Part shown: piece by piece, positions 36,739 to 45,946 of the stretch
Layout: the number at the start of each line of letters is the position of its first letter
Numbering within the stretch: the first letter of the stretch is position 1
Source: Brachyspira pilosicoli
GTDB lineage: Bacteria > Spirochaetota > Brachyspiria > Brachyspirales > Brachyspiraceae
NCBI RefSeq assembly: GCF_008016535.1
Contig: NZ_SAXY01000063.1
Coordinates: 1 to 64,000 of the forward strand
DNA length: 64,000 nt
Reading direction: 5' to 3'
The notes under the pieces: generated by a model
What the model saw: the letters and a program-made list of their open reading frames with translations, nothing else
Told to the model about the DNA's origin: nothing
The model's database searches: none
Translations under genes and position numbers: made by a program

Positions 36739-37167
36739 TTATGAATTTGTAGCACCTTTGATTAATTTATAAAACCAAGTATCTTCTGAATTATTTAGAG
36801 GGAGAGTATATTTTGTGCCGTCATCATCTGTAAAAATAATGCTTTTTTTTGAGTAATTAATGCTAATATTATAATTATCTAAATTTTGAATAGAGTTTGT
36901 GTTATTTATATCTTTTATATATTGAGCTTCGGTGATATTTGTTATATTTTGATTTCCTTTTTTGTTTATTATAGTACCGCTTATATATGTGATATTATTA
37001 AAGCTGTTTGTATTTTCTCTTTTTACAAGTATAAAGTTAAGAGTTTCATTAGTAATATCATTTCCGTTTGCATCTTCATTAAACATAAGTATGCTTACTT
37101 TATCGCTTACATACAAATTACACCCTACAAGAAAAAATATAGTAAATAATAAAATAAACTTTTTCAT
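36739..37167 (-). CDS. Hypothetical lipoprotein
   Basis: The protein has 142 residues with a clear lipobox (LVGC, Cys16). The mature part is rich in Asn, Thr and Ile (NGNDITNETLNFILVKRENT, then KKSIIFTDDDGTKYTLPL) and probably beta-rich. No family is recognised. It stands alone and is divergent from rpmF. Confidence 0.7.
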   Translation of the reverse strand: MKKFILLFTIFFLVGCNLYVSDKVSILMFNEDANGNDITNETLNFILVKRENTNSFNNITYISGTIINKKGNQNITNITEAQYIKDINNTNSIQNLDNYNISINYSKKSIIFTDDDGTKYTLPLNNSEDTWFYKLIKGATNS

Positions 37168-37292
37168 AAACCATAACCTAAAAATAATAATATTAAATAT
37201 ATTTTATAATTTTTATAAATATAATCAAGTTAATAAAATAATTAATTATTATTTAATAAAGATGATAATAATAAGAAGTAAGTAAATAAAAC

Positions 37293-37321
37293 TTGACAAA
37301 AATGACACATAATAGTAAAAT
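37293..37321 (+). promoter_or_regulatory. Promoter of the rpmF-plsX operon
   Basis: TTGACA (37293-37298) and TAAAAT (37316-37321) are separated by 17 bases. They lie 54 bases before the rpmF start, which has the ribosome site aaggaga. Confidence 0.75.
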
Positions 37322-37375
37322 AGCATTTAATTATTATAAATTTGAGTATTATATATAACTTTTAAGGAGAAAGAA

Positions 37376-37570
37376 ATGGCTGTACCTAAGCATAGAAAAT
37401 CGAAATCTAAAAAGAGATCAAGACAAGCTGCTAATGATAAAAGATTTTTAGGTTCTTTATCAATCTGTCCTCAATGCGGAGCAGAAAGAATGCCGCACAG
37501 AATTTGTCCTGAATGCGGATTTTATAAAGATAGAGTAGTAAAAGCTAATAAAAATCAAAATGCTGGTTAA
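37376..37570 (+). CDS. rpmF: 50S ribosomal protein L32
   Basis: The protein has 64 residues. It begins MAVPKHRKSKSKKRSRQA and carries the zinc-binding cysteines CPQC (31, 34) and CPEC (44, 47). It precedes plsX by 19 bases, the widely conserved rpmF-plsX order linking ribosome and lipid synthesis. Confidence 0.98.
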   Translation: MAVPKHRKSKSKKRSRQAANDKRFLGSLSICPQCGAERMPHRICPECGFYKDRVVKANKNQNAG

Positions 37571-37589
37571 TAAATAATTAGGATTATCA

Positions 37590-38609
37590 ATGAATTTATC
37601 CATAGATGTTGCTAGCGGTGAAAAACCTCTAGATGAATTAGTTGATGGTGCAATTAAGGCGTTGTCTTTAAATAAAGATGTTAATTTAATATTGGTTGGC
37701 AATGAAAAAGATATAGTTAAATCTTTATCATCATTAAAATATAATAAAAATCGTGTAGATATAAAGCATAGTGATTCTATCATAGAAATGACAGAAACAC
37801 CTGCAGTTGCTGTTAAACATAAAAAGAATGCTTCTGTATTAGTAGCTGCACGATTGGTATCAGATAAAAAAACAGAAGGTTTCTTTTCACCGGGCAATAC
37901 AGGTGCTACTTTGGCGGCTGCACTTACAGAGATAGGCCGTTTAAAAGGAGTTATGCGTCCCCCTTTAGTATCCACAGTTCCTAAAATAGGCGGTGAGTTT
38001 TGTATGATGGATATGGGGGCTAATGTTGATTGTACACCAGATTATATGGCACAATTTGCTGTTATGGGAAGGGTTTTTGCTAAAAGATACATGAATATAA
38101 ATAACCCAAGAGTTGCTATTTTAAATATAGGTGAAGAAGACAGTAAAGGTAATGCTGCTGTAAAAAAATACTTTGAAAGATTAGAAAAAATGAAAAAAAT
38201 AAATTTTGTAGGCAATGTTGAGCCTAACAGCATGTTAAAATCTGATATAGCTGATGTTGTGCTTGCAGACGGCTTTGACGGCAACATAGTATTAAAAAGC
38301 ATTGAAGGAACTGCTAGTTTAATGGTGCATTTGCTAAAGAGCGAAATAAAAAAGAGTCCTCTCAATATGATGGGGGCAGTTATGATGAAGTCTGTATTTA
38401 AAAATTTAAAGACACAGATGAGTGCTGATTCTTATGGTTCTGCTATATTGCTTGGATTAAATGGGGGAGCTTTTGTTGGACATGGTACTACTGGTAGAGT
38501 TGGTGTAACAAATGCTGTACTTAATATGTATAAATTCTTGGATGCTAAAATAAATGAGAAAATATCTAAAGAACTTTTAGATTCTGGTGTAAAAAGAAGA
38601 ATTTTTTAA
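37590..38609 (+). CDS. plsX: Phosphate acyltransferase PlsX
   Basis: The protein has 339 residues, the standard length. Family blocks: IDVASGEKPLDELVDGA, GFFSPGNTGATLAAAL, RPPLVSTVPKIGGEFCMMDM, and DGFDGNIVLKSIEGTASLM. It makes acyl-phosphate from acyl-ACP for PlsY. The N-terminus lacks the common GGD motif (here IDVASGEKP). It sits between rpmF and a FabH-like gene. Confidence 0.95.
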   Translation: MNLSIDVASGEKPLDELVDGAIKALSLNKDVNLILVGNEKDIVKSLSSLKYNKNRVDIKHSDSIIEMTETPAVAVKHKKNASVLVAARLVSDKKTEGFFSPGNTGATLAAALTEIGRLKGVMRPPLVSTVPKIGGEFCMMDMGANVDCTPDYMAQFAVMGRVFAKRYMNINNPRVAILNIGEEDSKGNAAVKKYFERLEKMKKINFVGNVEPNSMLKSDIADVVLADGFDGNIVLKSIEGTASLMVHLLKSEIKKSPLNMMGAVMMKSVFKNLKTQMSADSYGSAILLGLNGGAFVGHGTTGRVGVTNAVLNMYKFLDAKINEKISKELLDSGVKRRIF

Positions 38610-38623
38610 AAGGGTTTTTATAT

Positions 38624-39478
38624 ATGGTATATATTAAATCTTGTAAAGCTACTTATAAAAATAAACAAACCTCTATGCCTGCATCTGAATTAGCTATGGA
38701 GTCTATTAAAGATGTTATAAAAAATATAGATCCATTAACTATAGATGCTATTATTTGTGCTACTGTTACTAAAGACTATATTTATCCTTCTACTGCTTGT
38801 GTATTAGGAGGTAAAATTAATGCCAAAAATGCTTTCTGTTTTGACATAGAAAGTGATTTTACTGGTTTTATATCAGCTTTAAGGCTTGCTTATGCTTTTG
38901 TAAAAAGTAATAGATATAAAAACATATTAGTAGTAGCTGCAGAATCTTTTTATATTTGCGATGATACTAATAGATTTGATGATGCTTCTGTAGCTGCTAT
39001 GGTTTCTAATGAAAAATCAAACATTGAGATATCATTTATAGATTCTGTTACAGATGGAAATGCTTTAGAGAATTGTTATATCCCTATGGGAGGAACTGCT
39101 AAGCCATATACTAAAGAAGGCGTTAATAATAAAGAACATTTCATTTCTATAAAAAATGATGATATATTTGAAAGTGAAGCAAAAAAAGCCGCACTATACG
39201 TAAAAGAAACTTTATCTAAAAATAACATAGAACCTACTTACTACATACCATCATATTCTAGCAAAAATGCTTTTGATGCTTTTGTTAATGCTTTAGATGT
39301 TTCTAAAGAGATTGTTTACACCAAAATGGAGAATGCAAACTCTTCATTAAGTGCTTCTTCTGGGGTTGCTCTTTCTATGGCTTTAGAGGATGGAAGTATA
39401 AAGAAAAATACTAAATTAGCTTTATGCAGTTATGGAAGCGGTTATACTAGGGCTGTTGCTGTATTAAATATTGATTAA
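38624..39478 (+). CDS. FabH-like thiolase-fold protein lacking the catalytic cysteine and histidine
   Basis: The protein has 284 residues, about 30 shorter than FabH (317-330). It aligns with FabH: YPSTACVLGG with FPSAACQIQS, and NAFCFDIESDFTGFISAL with the active-site block. Phe79 replaces the catalytic Cys. The VPHQAN motif is replaced by IPSYSSK, so the catalytic His is lost; the Asn block survives as ANSSLSASSG. The N-terminal RTGI region is missing. Gene order plsX-fabH is the usual one, and it lies 14 bases after plsX. It cannot perform normal decarboxylating condensation. It may be a structural or regulatory partner, or a different enzyme. Confidence 0.82.
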   Translation: MVYIKSCKATYKNKQTSMPASELAMESIKDVIKNIDPLTIDAIICATVTKDYIYPSTACVLGGKINAKNAFCFDIESDFTGFISALRLAYAFVKSNRYKNILVVAAESFYICDDTNRFDDASVAAMVSNEKSNIEISFIDSVTDGNALENCYIPMGGTAKPYTKEGVNNKEHFISIKNDDIFESEAKKAALYVKETLSKNNIEPTYYIPSYSSKNAFDAFVNALDVSKEIVYTKMENANSSLSASSGVALSMALEDGSIKKNTKLALCSYGSGYTRAVAVLNID

Positions 39479-39522
39479 ATATTAATTTATATAAATAAAA
39501 TGTTATATTAAGGACATATATT

Positions 39523-40830
39523 ATGAAGTTAGGTAAATTTCGTTTTGGGGGTGTACATCCTCATGATAGTAAAGATACTGCTCAAATAGCTTCTTCTGCT
39601 ATGACCCAAGCTCCAAAATCAGTTTTAATATCTATGGCACAGCATATAGGTGCTCCTGCTAAAATGTTAAAAAACAAAGGAGATAAAGTTCAAAGAGGGG
39701 AGATGATTGGAGAAGCTAGCGGATATGTATCTGGAAATGTGTTTTCTTCTGTTAGCGGTACTATTGCTAATATAGAAATTGCTCCGCAGCCTTTGGGTAG
39801 GGGAGCTAGTGCTTTTTTAATCAATTTAGATGCTGAAGCTAATAATGTTGATTTTGCTCTAAACAATAATTATATGGCATTATCTGCAGAAGAAATGTCT
39901 AAGAAGATTCAAAAGGCTGGTATAGTTGGTATGGGAGGAGCTACTTTCCCTACTAATGTTAAAGTTGATGGTGCGGCGAAGGGTAATTGTGATACTTTAA
40001 TTATTAATGGTGTTGAGTGTGAGCCTTATATTACTAGTGATTATAGGCTTATGATGGAGTATACTGAGGATTTATTCAAAGGTATAGAAATTTTAAGAAA
40101 GATTATTCCTTCTGTAAAAAGAACTGTTATTGGTATAGAGGCTAATAAACCTTTAGCTATTGAAGAGATGGGAAAGGTTGCTAAAAATTATAATGTTGAA
40201 GTAATGCCTTTAAGACTTCGTTATCCGCAGGGGGCTGAAAAGATGCTTATTGATGCTGCTGCTGGTAGGGTTGTACCTGTAGGTAAGCTTCCTATGGATG
40301 TTAGTGTGTTGGTTGTGAATGTGGCTACTTTATATGCTATATATGAAGCTGTTGCTAAAGACAAGCCTTTAATAGAGAGAATTGTTACTGTATCCGGCGA
40401 TGCTATAAAAGAACATAAAAATATTTGGGTGCCGCTTGGTACGCCTATTTCGCATATAGTTAATGAGTGCGGCGGACTTATTTCTGAAGATGTGCTTGTT
40501 ATAGCGGGCGGTCCTATGATGGGGGCTAGTGTGCCTAGTTTGGAGCAATGCGTTAATAAAGGTACTAACTCTTTACTTTTATTAGATAAAAATAAATTGC
40601 CTAAAGAAGTGGAATATCCTTGTATTAAATGCGGAAGATGTGCTGATGCTTGTCCGCTTCATCTTGCTCCTACTGATATAGCTCATACTGCTAAGGCTAA
40701 AGTTAAAGATAAATTAAATGCTTTAGATATAGCTACTTGTTTTGAATGCGGATGCTGTTCTTATATTTGTCCTTCCAAAATACCTTTGGTACAATGGATT
40801 AGATATGGTAAAGATTTGTTAAGGAGATGA
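39523..40830 (+). CDS. rnfC: Rnf complex subunit C (NADH- and 4Fe-4S-binding)
   Basis: The protein has 435 residues. The N-terminal block FGGVHPHDSKD and the flavin/NADH region GMGGATFPTNVK with NGVECEPYITSDYR are typical of RnfC. Two ferredoxin-type clusters lie near the C-terminus: CIKCGRCADACPLHLAP and CFECGCCSYICPSKIPL. Rnf couples ferredoxin:NAD electron transfer to Na or H translocation. It is followed 4 bases later by rnfD. Confidence 0.96.
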   Translation: MKLGKFRFGGVHPHDSKDTAQIASSAMTQAPKSVLISMAQHIGAPAKMLKNKGDKVQRGEMIGEASGYVSGNVFSSVSGTIANIEIAPQPLGRGASAFLINLDAEANNVDFALNNNYMALSAEEMSKKIQKAGIVGMGGATFPTNVKVDGAAKGNCDTLIINGVECEPYITSDYRLMMEYTEDLFKGIEILRKIIPSVKRTVIGIEANKPLAIEEMGKVAKNYNVEVMPLRLRYPQGAEKMLIDAAAGRVVPVGKLPMDVSVLVVNVATLYAIYEAVAKDKPLIERIVTVSGDAIKEHKNIWVPLGTPISHIVNECGGLISEDVLVIAGGPMMGASVPSLEQCVNKGTNSLLLLDKNKLPKEVEYPCIKCGRCADACPLHLAPTDIAHTAKAKVKDKLNALDIATCFECGCCSYICPSKIPLVQWIRYGKDLLRR

Positions 40831-40834
40831 GATA

Positions 40835-41926
40835 ATGAAGTTATATACTGAATCTTCTCCTCATATAAAAGATGGAGATACTACACAAAAAATTATGTTG
40901 AGAGTAATTATTGCTCTTTTGCCTGCTATTATATATAGCGTAGTATTATTTGGCAATAGAGTAATTTTATTATATCTCGCTTCTATTATTACTTGTATTT
41001 TATGTAATATAATTGTTAGAAAGGTGCGAAAACAGCCTGTGCTTCCTGATTATGCTTCAGTGGTTACGGCTTTGCTTTTAGTGATGACTTTACCTTCTAG
41101 TGCTACTATTACTATGGTTGTTATTGGTGGTGTTGTTGCTATTGTTTTTGCTAAGGAAGTTTTTGGCGGTTTGGGTTCTAATATATTTAACCCTGCTTTA
41201 GTTGGAAGGGCTTTTTTACAAGTTGCTTTCCCTGCTCAAATGAGTGCTTATACGCCTCCTGTTAGAGTGCCTTTCCTCAATTTATTTGCTGATGGACTTA
41301 GTAATTTAGTTAATACTGTTACTGGCGGTACTCAAACTATTGATATGATTACTGCTCTATCACAGGCTACTCCTCTAACTTTTATGAAATTCACTTATAA
41401 TAATAATATCAGCACTTCTCTAATAGAACAAATTAAGTTTGAAGCACACTATTATGTTCAAATGCTCGTAGGAAGCACTGGCGGAGCTATAGGTGAAACT
41501 TCTGTTATACTCCTTACAATAGGCGGAATATTCTTAATTGTTACTAAGACTATAGATTGGAGAATACCTCTAGGAATGTTCATCTCTTTATTTGTAGTAA
41601 GTTTAATACTTTGCCTTGCTATGCCTGGAAAGTTTGCTTCTCCTATATATCAAGTATTTGCAGGCGGATTTATTTTAGGTGCTTTCTTTATGGCTACTGA
41701 TATGGTTACTTGTCCTTCTAGTCATTTAGGTGCTTGGATATATGCACTATTAATTGGTGCTGTACTTGCAATACTTAGGGCTTTTGGTTCTTCACCAGAA
41801 TACACTATGTATTCTATATTAATAGGAAACATGTTTATGCCTCTAATAGCTATGTATACTCGTCCTAAACCTTTTGGTAAGAAAGAGGCTATAAATATTG
41901 AAAAACAACAAGGAGCAAAACAATGA
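40835..41926 (+). CDS. rnfD: Rnf complex subunit D (membrane, FMN-binding)
   Basis: The protein has 363 residues and about nine to ten membrane helices. Signatures: SSPHIKDGDTTQKIMLRVI, FGGLGSNIFNPALVGRAF and FFMATDMVTCPSSHLG. Other RnfD proteins carry a covalent FMN on a Thr in an SGAT-like motif; here GGTQTIDMITALSQATPLT occupies that region. Its stop overlaps the rnfG start (ATGA). Confidence 0.95.
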   Translation: MKLYTESSPHIKDGDTTQKIMLRVIIALLPAIIYSVVLFGNRVILLYLASIITCILCNIIVRKVRKQPVLPDYASVVTALLLVMTLPSSATITMVVIGGVVAIVFAKEVFGGLGSNIFNPALVGRAFLQVAFPAQMSAYTPPVRVPFLNLFADGLSNLVNTVTGGTQTIDMITALSQATPLTFMKFTYNNNISTSLIEQIKFEAHYYVQMLVGSTGGAIGETSVILLTIGGIFLIVTKTIDWRIPLGMFISLFVVSLILCLAMPGKFASPIYQVFAGGFILGAFFMATDMVTCPSSHLGAWIYALLIGAVLAILRAFGSSPEYTMYSILIGNMFMPLIAMYTRPKPFGKKEAINIEKQQGAKQ

Positions 41927-42495
41927 AAAAAGAAGTTACATATAAAGCTGTAATATCTGTTACAGTAACTGCTCTAATTGCTGGATTTTTATTATCATTT
42001 GTTTATTCTTCTTTTGAGAAAGATATTTTAGCAAACAATGAAAAAACTGTATTAAATGGTGTTAAGGCTGTTATACCTAATGCTGATAATATAGAAGGTC
42101 CTATTACTGAAAATGCTACTTATCCATATTATATTGGTACTAAGGCTGATGGTTCTGTAGCTGGTTATGCTATACTTTCTTCTGCCGGCGGATATAATGG
42201 TCAAAACAAAGTATTAGTTGGTTTTAGCGGCGATGCTACTACTGTTACAGGAATTGTTGTTACTGAACAGGCTGAAACTCCGGGACTTGGTGCTAAAATT
42301 GTAGAGCCTAGTTTTAGAGATCAATTTGCTAATAAAAGTTCTGTTGTGCCTCTTACTGTTGTAAAAGGTATAAAACCAGAGGAAGCTCTTGATGCTCAAA
42401 TAGCTGCTATAAGCGGTGCTACTATATCATCTACTTCTGTTGTTACCGCTGTTAATAGTGCTAATGAACAGGCTGTTAGTTTATTTGTAAAATAA
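41923..42495 (+). CDS. rnfG: Rnf complex subunit G (covalent FMN)
   Basis: The protein has 190 residues with one N-terminal helix and a periplasmic domain. The flavinylation motif is AISGATISSTSVV near the C-terminus; the first Thr carries FMN by a phosphoester bond in this family. It also has ETPGLGAKI. It overlaps rnfD by 4 bases and is followed at once by a terminator, so rnfE, rnfA and rnfB are absent from this operon. Confidence 0.95.
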   Translation: MKKEVTYKAVISVTVTALIAGFLLSFVYSSFEKDILANNEKTVLNGVKAVIPNADNIEGPITENATYPYYIGTKADGSVAGYAILSSAGGYNGQNKVLVGFSGDATTVTGIVVTEQAETPGLGAKIVEPSFRDQFANKSSVVPLTVVKGIKPEEALDAQIAAISGATISSTSVVTAVNSANEQAVSLFVK

Positions 42496-42519
42496 TAAAT
42501 ATATAAATTAGTTTATAAT

Positions 42520-42549
42520 AAGAGCTTCATTGTTATGAGGCTCTTTTTT
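42520..42549 (+). terminator. Terminator of the rpmF-rnfG operon
   Basis: aagagcttcat and atgaggctctt pair with one G-T wobble around tgtt, followed by a T-run. It lies 25 bases after the rnfG stop. Confidence 0.9.
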
Positions 42550-42646
42550 ATAATACTGAAAATTATTAAATCTTGTTTGAAGATATTAAAATAAAGGTTT
42601 ATATTTTATTTAATAGACAATTATTATGATTTGGTACTATTTTTTA

Positions 42647-42806
42647 TTTGCACTTTCGCGAAGCGTACCCGAAGGGTAAAAACTTTGACGAAGTCCGCAC
42701 CGCGACTGAAAGGAGTCCGCACCGCGACCGAAGGAAGTGTCTGCGACCGTAGGGAGTACCTTTAGGTATGGGTGCGAAGGCGGGAAAAAGTTGAATAAAA
42801 AATTAC
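42647..42806 (-). repeat. Type-1 dispersed repeat, copy f (multi-unit)
   Basis: Order on the plus strand: tgcactttcgcgaagcg, actttgacgaagtccgcacc, then three GC units (gcgactgaaaggagtccgc, gcgaccgaaggaagtgtct, gcgaccgtagggagtacct), then gggtgcgaaggcggg and aaaaagttgaataaaa. It mirrors copy e. Confidence 0.9.
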
Positions 42807-42887
42807 ATAACAAAGCATAGTTGTTTTAGGGATATGATAGCATATACTGTTTTTAATAGTATAACATATATTGACTAAAAAAATATA

Positions 42888-45272
42888 TTATTGATTGCCG
42901 TATTTAGCTCCGCTTTTTATTAAATAATCTACTGTGTTGCTATATCCATTTTCATTTGCTAAATCTAATGGTGTTTTCCCTTCATTATTCTTTGTATTTA
43001 TGCTTAAAAATGTATTATATAAATAAAAACTTATAGCATTATTGTTGCCGTAGCTTGCTGCAATATGAAGTACGCTGTCGCCATTAGAGCTTTTAAAATT
43101 ATATATAGTAGGGTATTTTTGAAGTATTTTATTTAATAGGGCATAATCTCCAAAAGCAGAAGCATAAAATATTCCATTATATCCTTTTGAATCTTCCATA
43201 TATATATCAGCATTACTGTCCATAAGCATAGAAACTATATCAATATTTCCTTTAAATATAGCATATTCTAAAGGGGTTGTTTTATCAAATATCAATTCTC
43301 CGCTAAAATTAATACCTTTTTTAGAATAGTAATTAGTATAATTGTCTAATGTTTTATTTATATCTATTTTATCAGTATAGCTTAAAAGTGTATTAAGAGC
43401 GTTAGTTTTATCATAATGAATAGCATAGAGGAGCGGAGTAAATCCTTCAGAGTTTCTTACATTAATATCAATAGTGTTAGAGATGGCATTATGTATTAAA
43501 GCGGCATCATCTTTATAAATAGCATCAAAAAGAATCTTACTTTCTAATTGAGCTGATTGATATTCATTATTTTCTTTTTTATAATAAGAAGCATCATCAT
43601 CCGGCATATTATCATATAAAAAATCTTCCATAATATTATTAACATTATTTGCCTGAATGGTATTTAAATTATTATATGAATTTGTGCTGTAAATATTAGT
43701 ATCTGAAAAACTACCCATTATATTTTCTATACTATCACCATACAACAAATCTGAAGCAGTTTTGCCGTCATAATTTTTTATAGTATAATCAGCCCCCTTT
43801 AATAATAAAAATCTATAAGTATTGCTATTATTATTTTTTACAGCCAAATGCAAAGGAGTATCTCCATTAACATTTTGTATATTTATATTAATAGGAGTTC
43901 TATTCATAAGTGCAATTAAAGCATTAGTGTTTCCAAGTGATGATGCATTATGCAAAGGAGTGTTTCCGTATATATCTACTACCCTATAAGAATTACTGCT
44001 GTAGTTTAAAATTGTATCAATAACTTCAGCACTAGAAAATCTAGCAGCATACATTAAAGCATTGTCTCCTAAACTGTCTTTTCTGTTTATGTCTGCCCCA
44101 TAATGTAAAAGTGTGTTTATTATATTAGTGTTATTTTTAAATATAGCATACTGCAAAGGGCTGACATCACCCAAATATACATTGCCCCTAAACTCTGCTC
44201 TATCTTCATTAAAATAAACTTCATCAGCTGGTATATAAGAAGTTTCTATATTTATAATATTTGTATTATTTTTTCTATAACTTAAAAGTTCATCAACCAT
44301 ATCATATTTATCAAGATGTATAGCATAAGTGAGAGGAGTTTCATAAGCCATAATTATAGAGTTCATATTAAAATTAGAATACATCATTATATCTCTTAAT
44401 GCATTAGTATCTGATGTTTGAATAACTCTTGCAATAAACATGTTTTCATTGTAAGTGTTTGTATTATTATCTTCTTTGTTTTCTAAGTCAATAGCAGAAC
44501 TTTCTCCTGATAATATATATTCCGGAGTAACTCCATAATTATCAGCTATATCTTTATTAGCACCAAGTTTAATAAGAAGATTATAAGCATCTTGTTTTTG
44601 ATAATATGCTGCATAGTATAAAGCAGTGCATCCATTAGAATCCCTATCATTAATATTCATATCAACATTTTTAACTAAGAAATTAATAGTATTTAAATTA
44701 TTAAAAGCAGCAGCATAATGAAGCCCATTAAGATTGCCGTTGGAGGTTCTATCATTAACTATTACTTTGTCTTTTTGAAGGAGCATTCTTATAATATTGC
44801 TGTCTCCAAAACCGCATGCATATAAAAATACAGAGTTGCCCTCATTGTCTTTAGCTCTAACATTAGCCCCCTTGTCTATAAGCTCTTTAACTGCTTTTGA
44901 ATTATTTTTAAATATAGCAAACATTAAAGGAGTAGCTCCTCCTATATTAACGCTATCGCCTTCATATTTATTTACAAACGGATAAGCTGCAAAATCATCA
45001 TGAAGTCTATATTCAATATTAACATCACTATACTCAAGAAGCACTCTCAAAGCCCTTTTATTGTTACATTCAATAGTATATAAAAGCGGAGTTAATCCCA
45101 TTTCATTTGTAGCAGAAAAGTTCACTCTGTATTTTAAAATCTCTCTTAAATCCCTTTCATTTTTCTTTTCTTTTATAGCCAAAAATAATTCACTTTCTTT
45201 TTGATTTATAGCGTATATATTAAAATTAACAGAAAAAAGTAATATAATTAATAAAAATATATTTCTAATCAT
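42888..45272 (-). CDS. Large secreted ankyrin-repeat protein with three super-modules
   Basis: The protein has 794 residues with an N-terminal signal peptide (about 1-22). The rest is ankyrin repeats arranged as three similar modules of about 260 residues. Each module starts with a '(L/I)F.AI' helix and a 'TPLLYAI' repeat, has an insert before a 'TPL.YAIFK.N' repeat, then 'ALMYA..F' and 'LH.AA..NN' repeats; the first two end in a short acidic Ser/Asn linker. Ankyrin repeats bind proteins. Location is periplasmic or outer-surface by signal peptide; no lipobox is seen. It is separated from the next ankyrin gene by repeats. The partner is unknown. Confidence 0.88.
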   Translation of the reverse strand: MIRNIFLLIILLFSVNFNIYAINQKESELFLAIKEKKNERDLREILKYRVNFSATNEMGLTPLLYTIECNNKRALRVLLEYSDVNIEYRLHDDFAAYPFVNKYEGDSVNIGGATPLMFAIFKNNSKAVKELIDKGANVRAKDNEGNSVFLYACGFGDSNIIRMLLQKDKVIVNDRTSNGNLNGLHYAAAFNNLNTINFLVKNVDMNINDRDSNGCTALYYAAYYQKQDAYNLLIKLGANKDIADNYGVTPEYILSGESSAIDLENKEDNNTNTYNENMFIARVIQTSDTNALRDIMMYSNFNMNSIIMAYETPLTYAIHLDKYDMVDELLSYRKNNTNIINIETSYIPADEVYFNEDRAEFRGNVYLGDVSPLQYAIFKNNTNIINTLLHYGADINRKDSLGDNALMYAARFSSAEVIDTILNYSSNSYRVVDIYGNTPLHNASSLGNTNALIALMNRTPININIQNVNGDTPLHLAVKNNNSNTYRFLLLKGADYTIKNYDGKTASDLLYGDSIENIMGSFSDTNIYSTNSYNNLNTIQANNVNNIMEDFLYDNMPDDDASYYKKENNEYQSAQLESKILFDAIYKDDAALIHNAISNTIDINVRNSEGFTPLLYAIHYDKTNALNTLLSYTDKIDINKTLDNYTNYYSKKGINFSGELIFDKTTPLEYAIFKGNIDIVSMLMDSNADIYMEDSKGYNGIFYASAFGDYALLNKILQKYPTIYNFKSSNGDSVLHIAASYGNNNAISFYLYNTFLSINTKNNEGKTPLDLANENGYSNTVDYLIKSGAKYGNQ

Positions 45273-45502
45273 AGCATCAATTTCCTAGTAAACATAATAT
45301 AAAAAATTATATAATAATAATAAATTAATAACAACATTATAAAGAAAAAATATAATATTACTATAACATTTATAAAATAAAAAAATAAAACCTTATAATG
45401 AAATATTTATATATTTATCATAAGGTTTAATAATTAAAAAAAATAAATATTTATATTGTTTTAATATTTAGTATATAAAATATAGTTAGTATTACTTGCT
45501 TA

Positions 45503-45570
45503 ACTTGCACTTTTTGCAACTTTGACGAAGTCCGCACCGCGAAGGCGGGAAAAAGAACAACAAAAAATTT
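45503..45570 (-). repeat. Type-1 dispersed repeat, copy g (short)
   Basis: tgcactttttgcaactttgac, gaagtccgcaccgcgaaggc and gggaaaaagaacaac are present, with no complete GC unit in the loop. Confidence 0.85.
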
Positions 45571-45642
45571 ATATAAAATAGTAGTTCTAATATATACTAA
45601 AAGTTTTTAAGTATGTCAAAAAATATTTTTATGTTTTTTATT

Positions 45643-45715
45643 CTCGGGGGCTAGCCCCCGAACCCCCAGTTCTTTTATTGGTATAAAAGAACCAAAAGAA
45701 CTGCATTTTATGAAA
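45643..45715 (-). repeat. Type-2 dispersed repeat, copy g
   Basis: The palindrome cgggggctagcccccg is followed by the long hairpin agttcttttattggtat / aaaagaaccaaaagaact. Confidence 0.85.
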
Positions 45716-45785
45716 TCACCTTTAGGTGTACATTAAATTTTAGATGTTATATTACATCGAAGATATATTGTAAAATATAAAATTG

Positions 45786-45925
45786 TAGTATTTGCAATTT
45801 CTCGAAACGTGCCCAGATAGCGAAAACTTTGACGAAGTCCGCACCGCGACCGAAGGAAGTGCCTGCGACCGTAGGAAGTACCTTTAGGTATGGGTGCGTA
45901 GCTGCGGGAAAAAGAACAACAAAAA
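45786..45925 (-). repeat. Type-1 dispersed repeat, copy h (two units)
   Basis: actttgacgaagtccgcacc, gcgaccgaaggaagtgcct, gcgaccgtaggaagtacct, then aggtatgggtgcgtagctgc and gggaaaaagaacaac. It ends 22 bases before the ankyrin gene stop. Confidence 0.9.
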
Positions 45926-45946
45926 TTGACAAACTTAAAAATATAA

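Larger units (their letters stand above)
45273..45946. other. Repeat-rich gap between ankyrin genes
   Basis: No gene is supported. Two type-1 repeats and one type-2 repeat fill much of the gap (listed separately). Short frames across them lack ribosome sites. A TTGACA on the plus strand at 45926 has no convincing -10 box. Confidence 0.6.
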
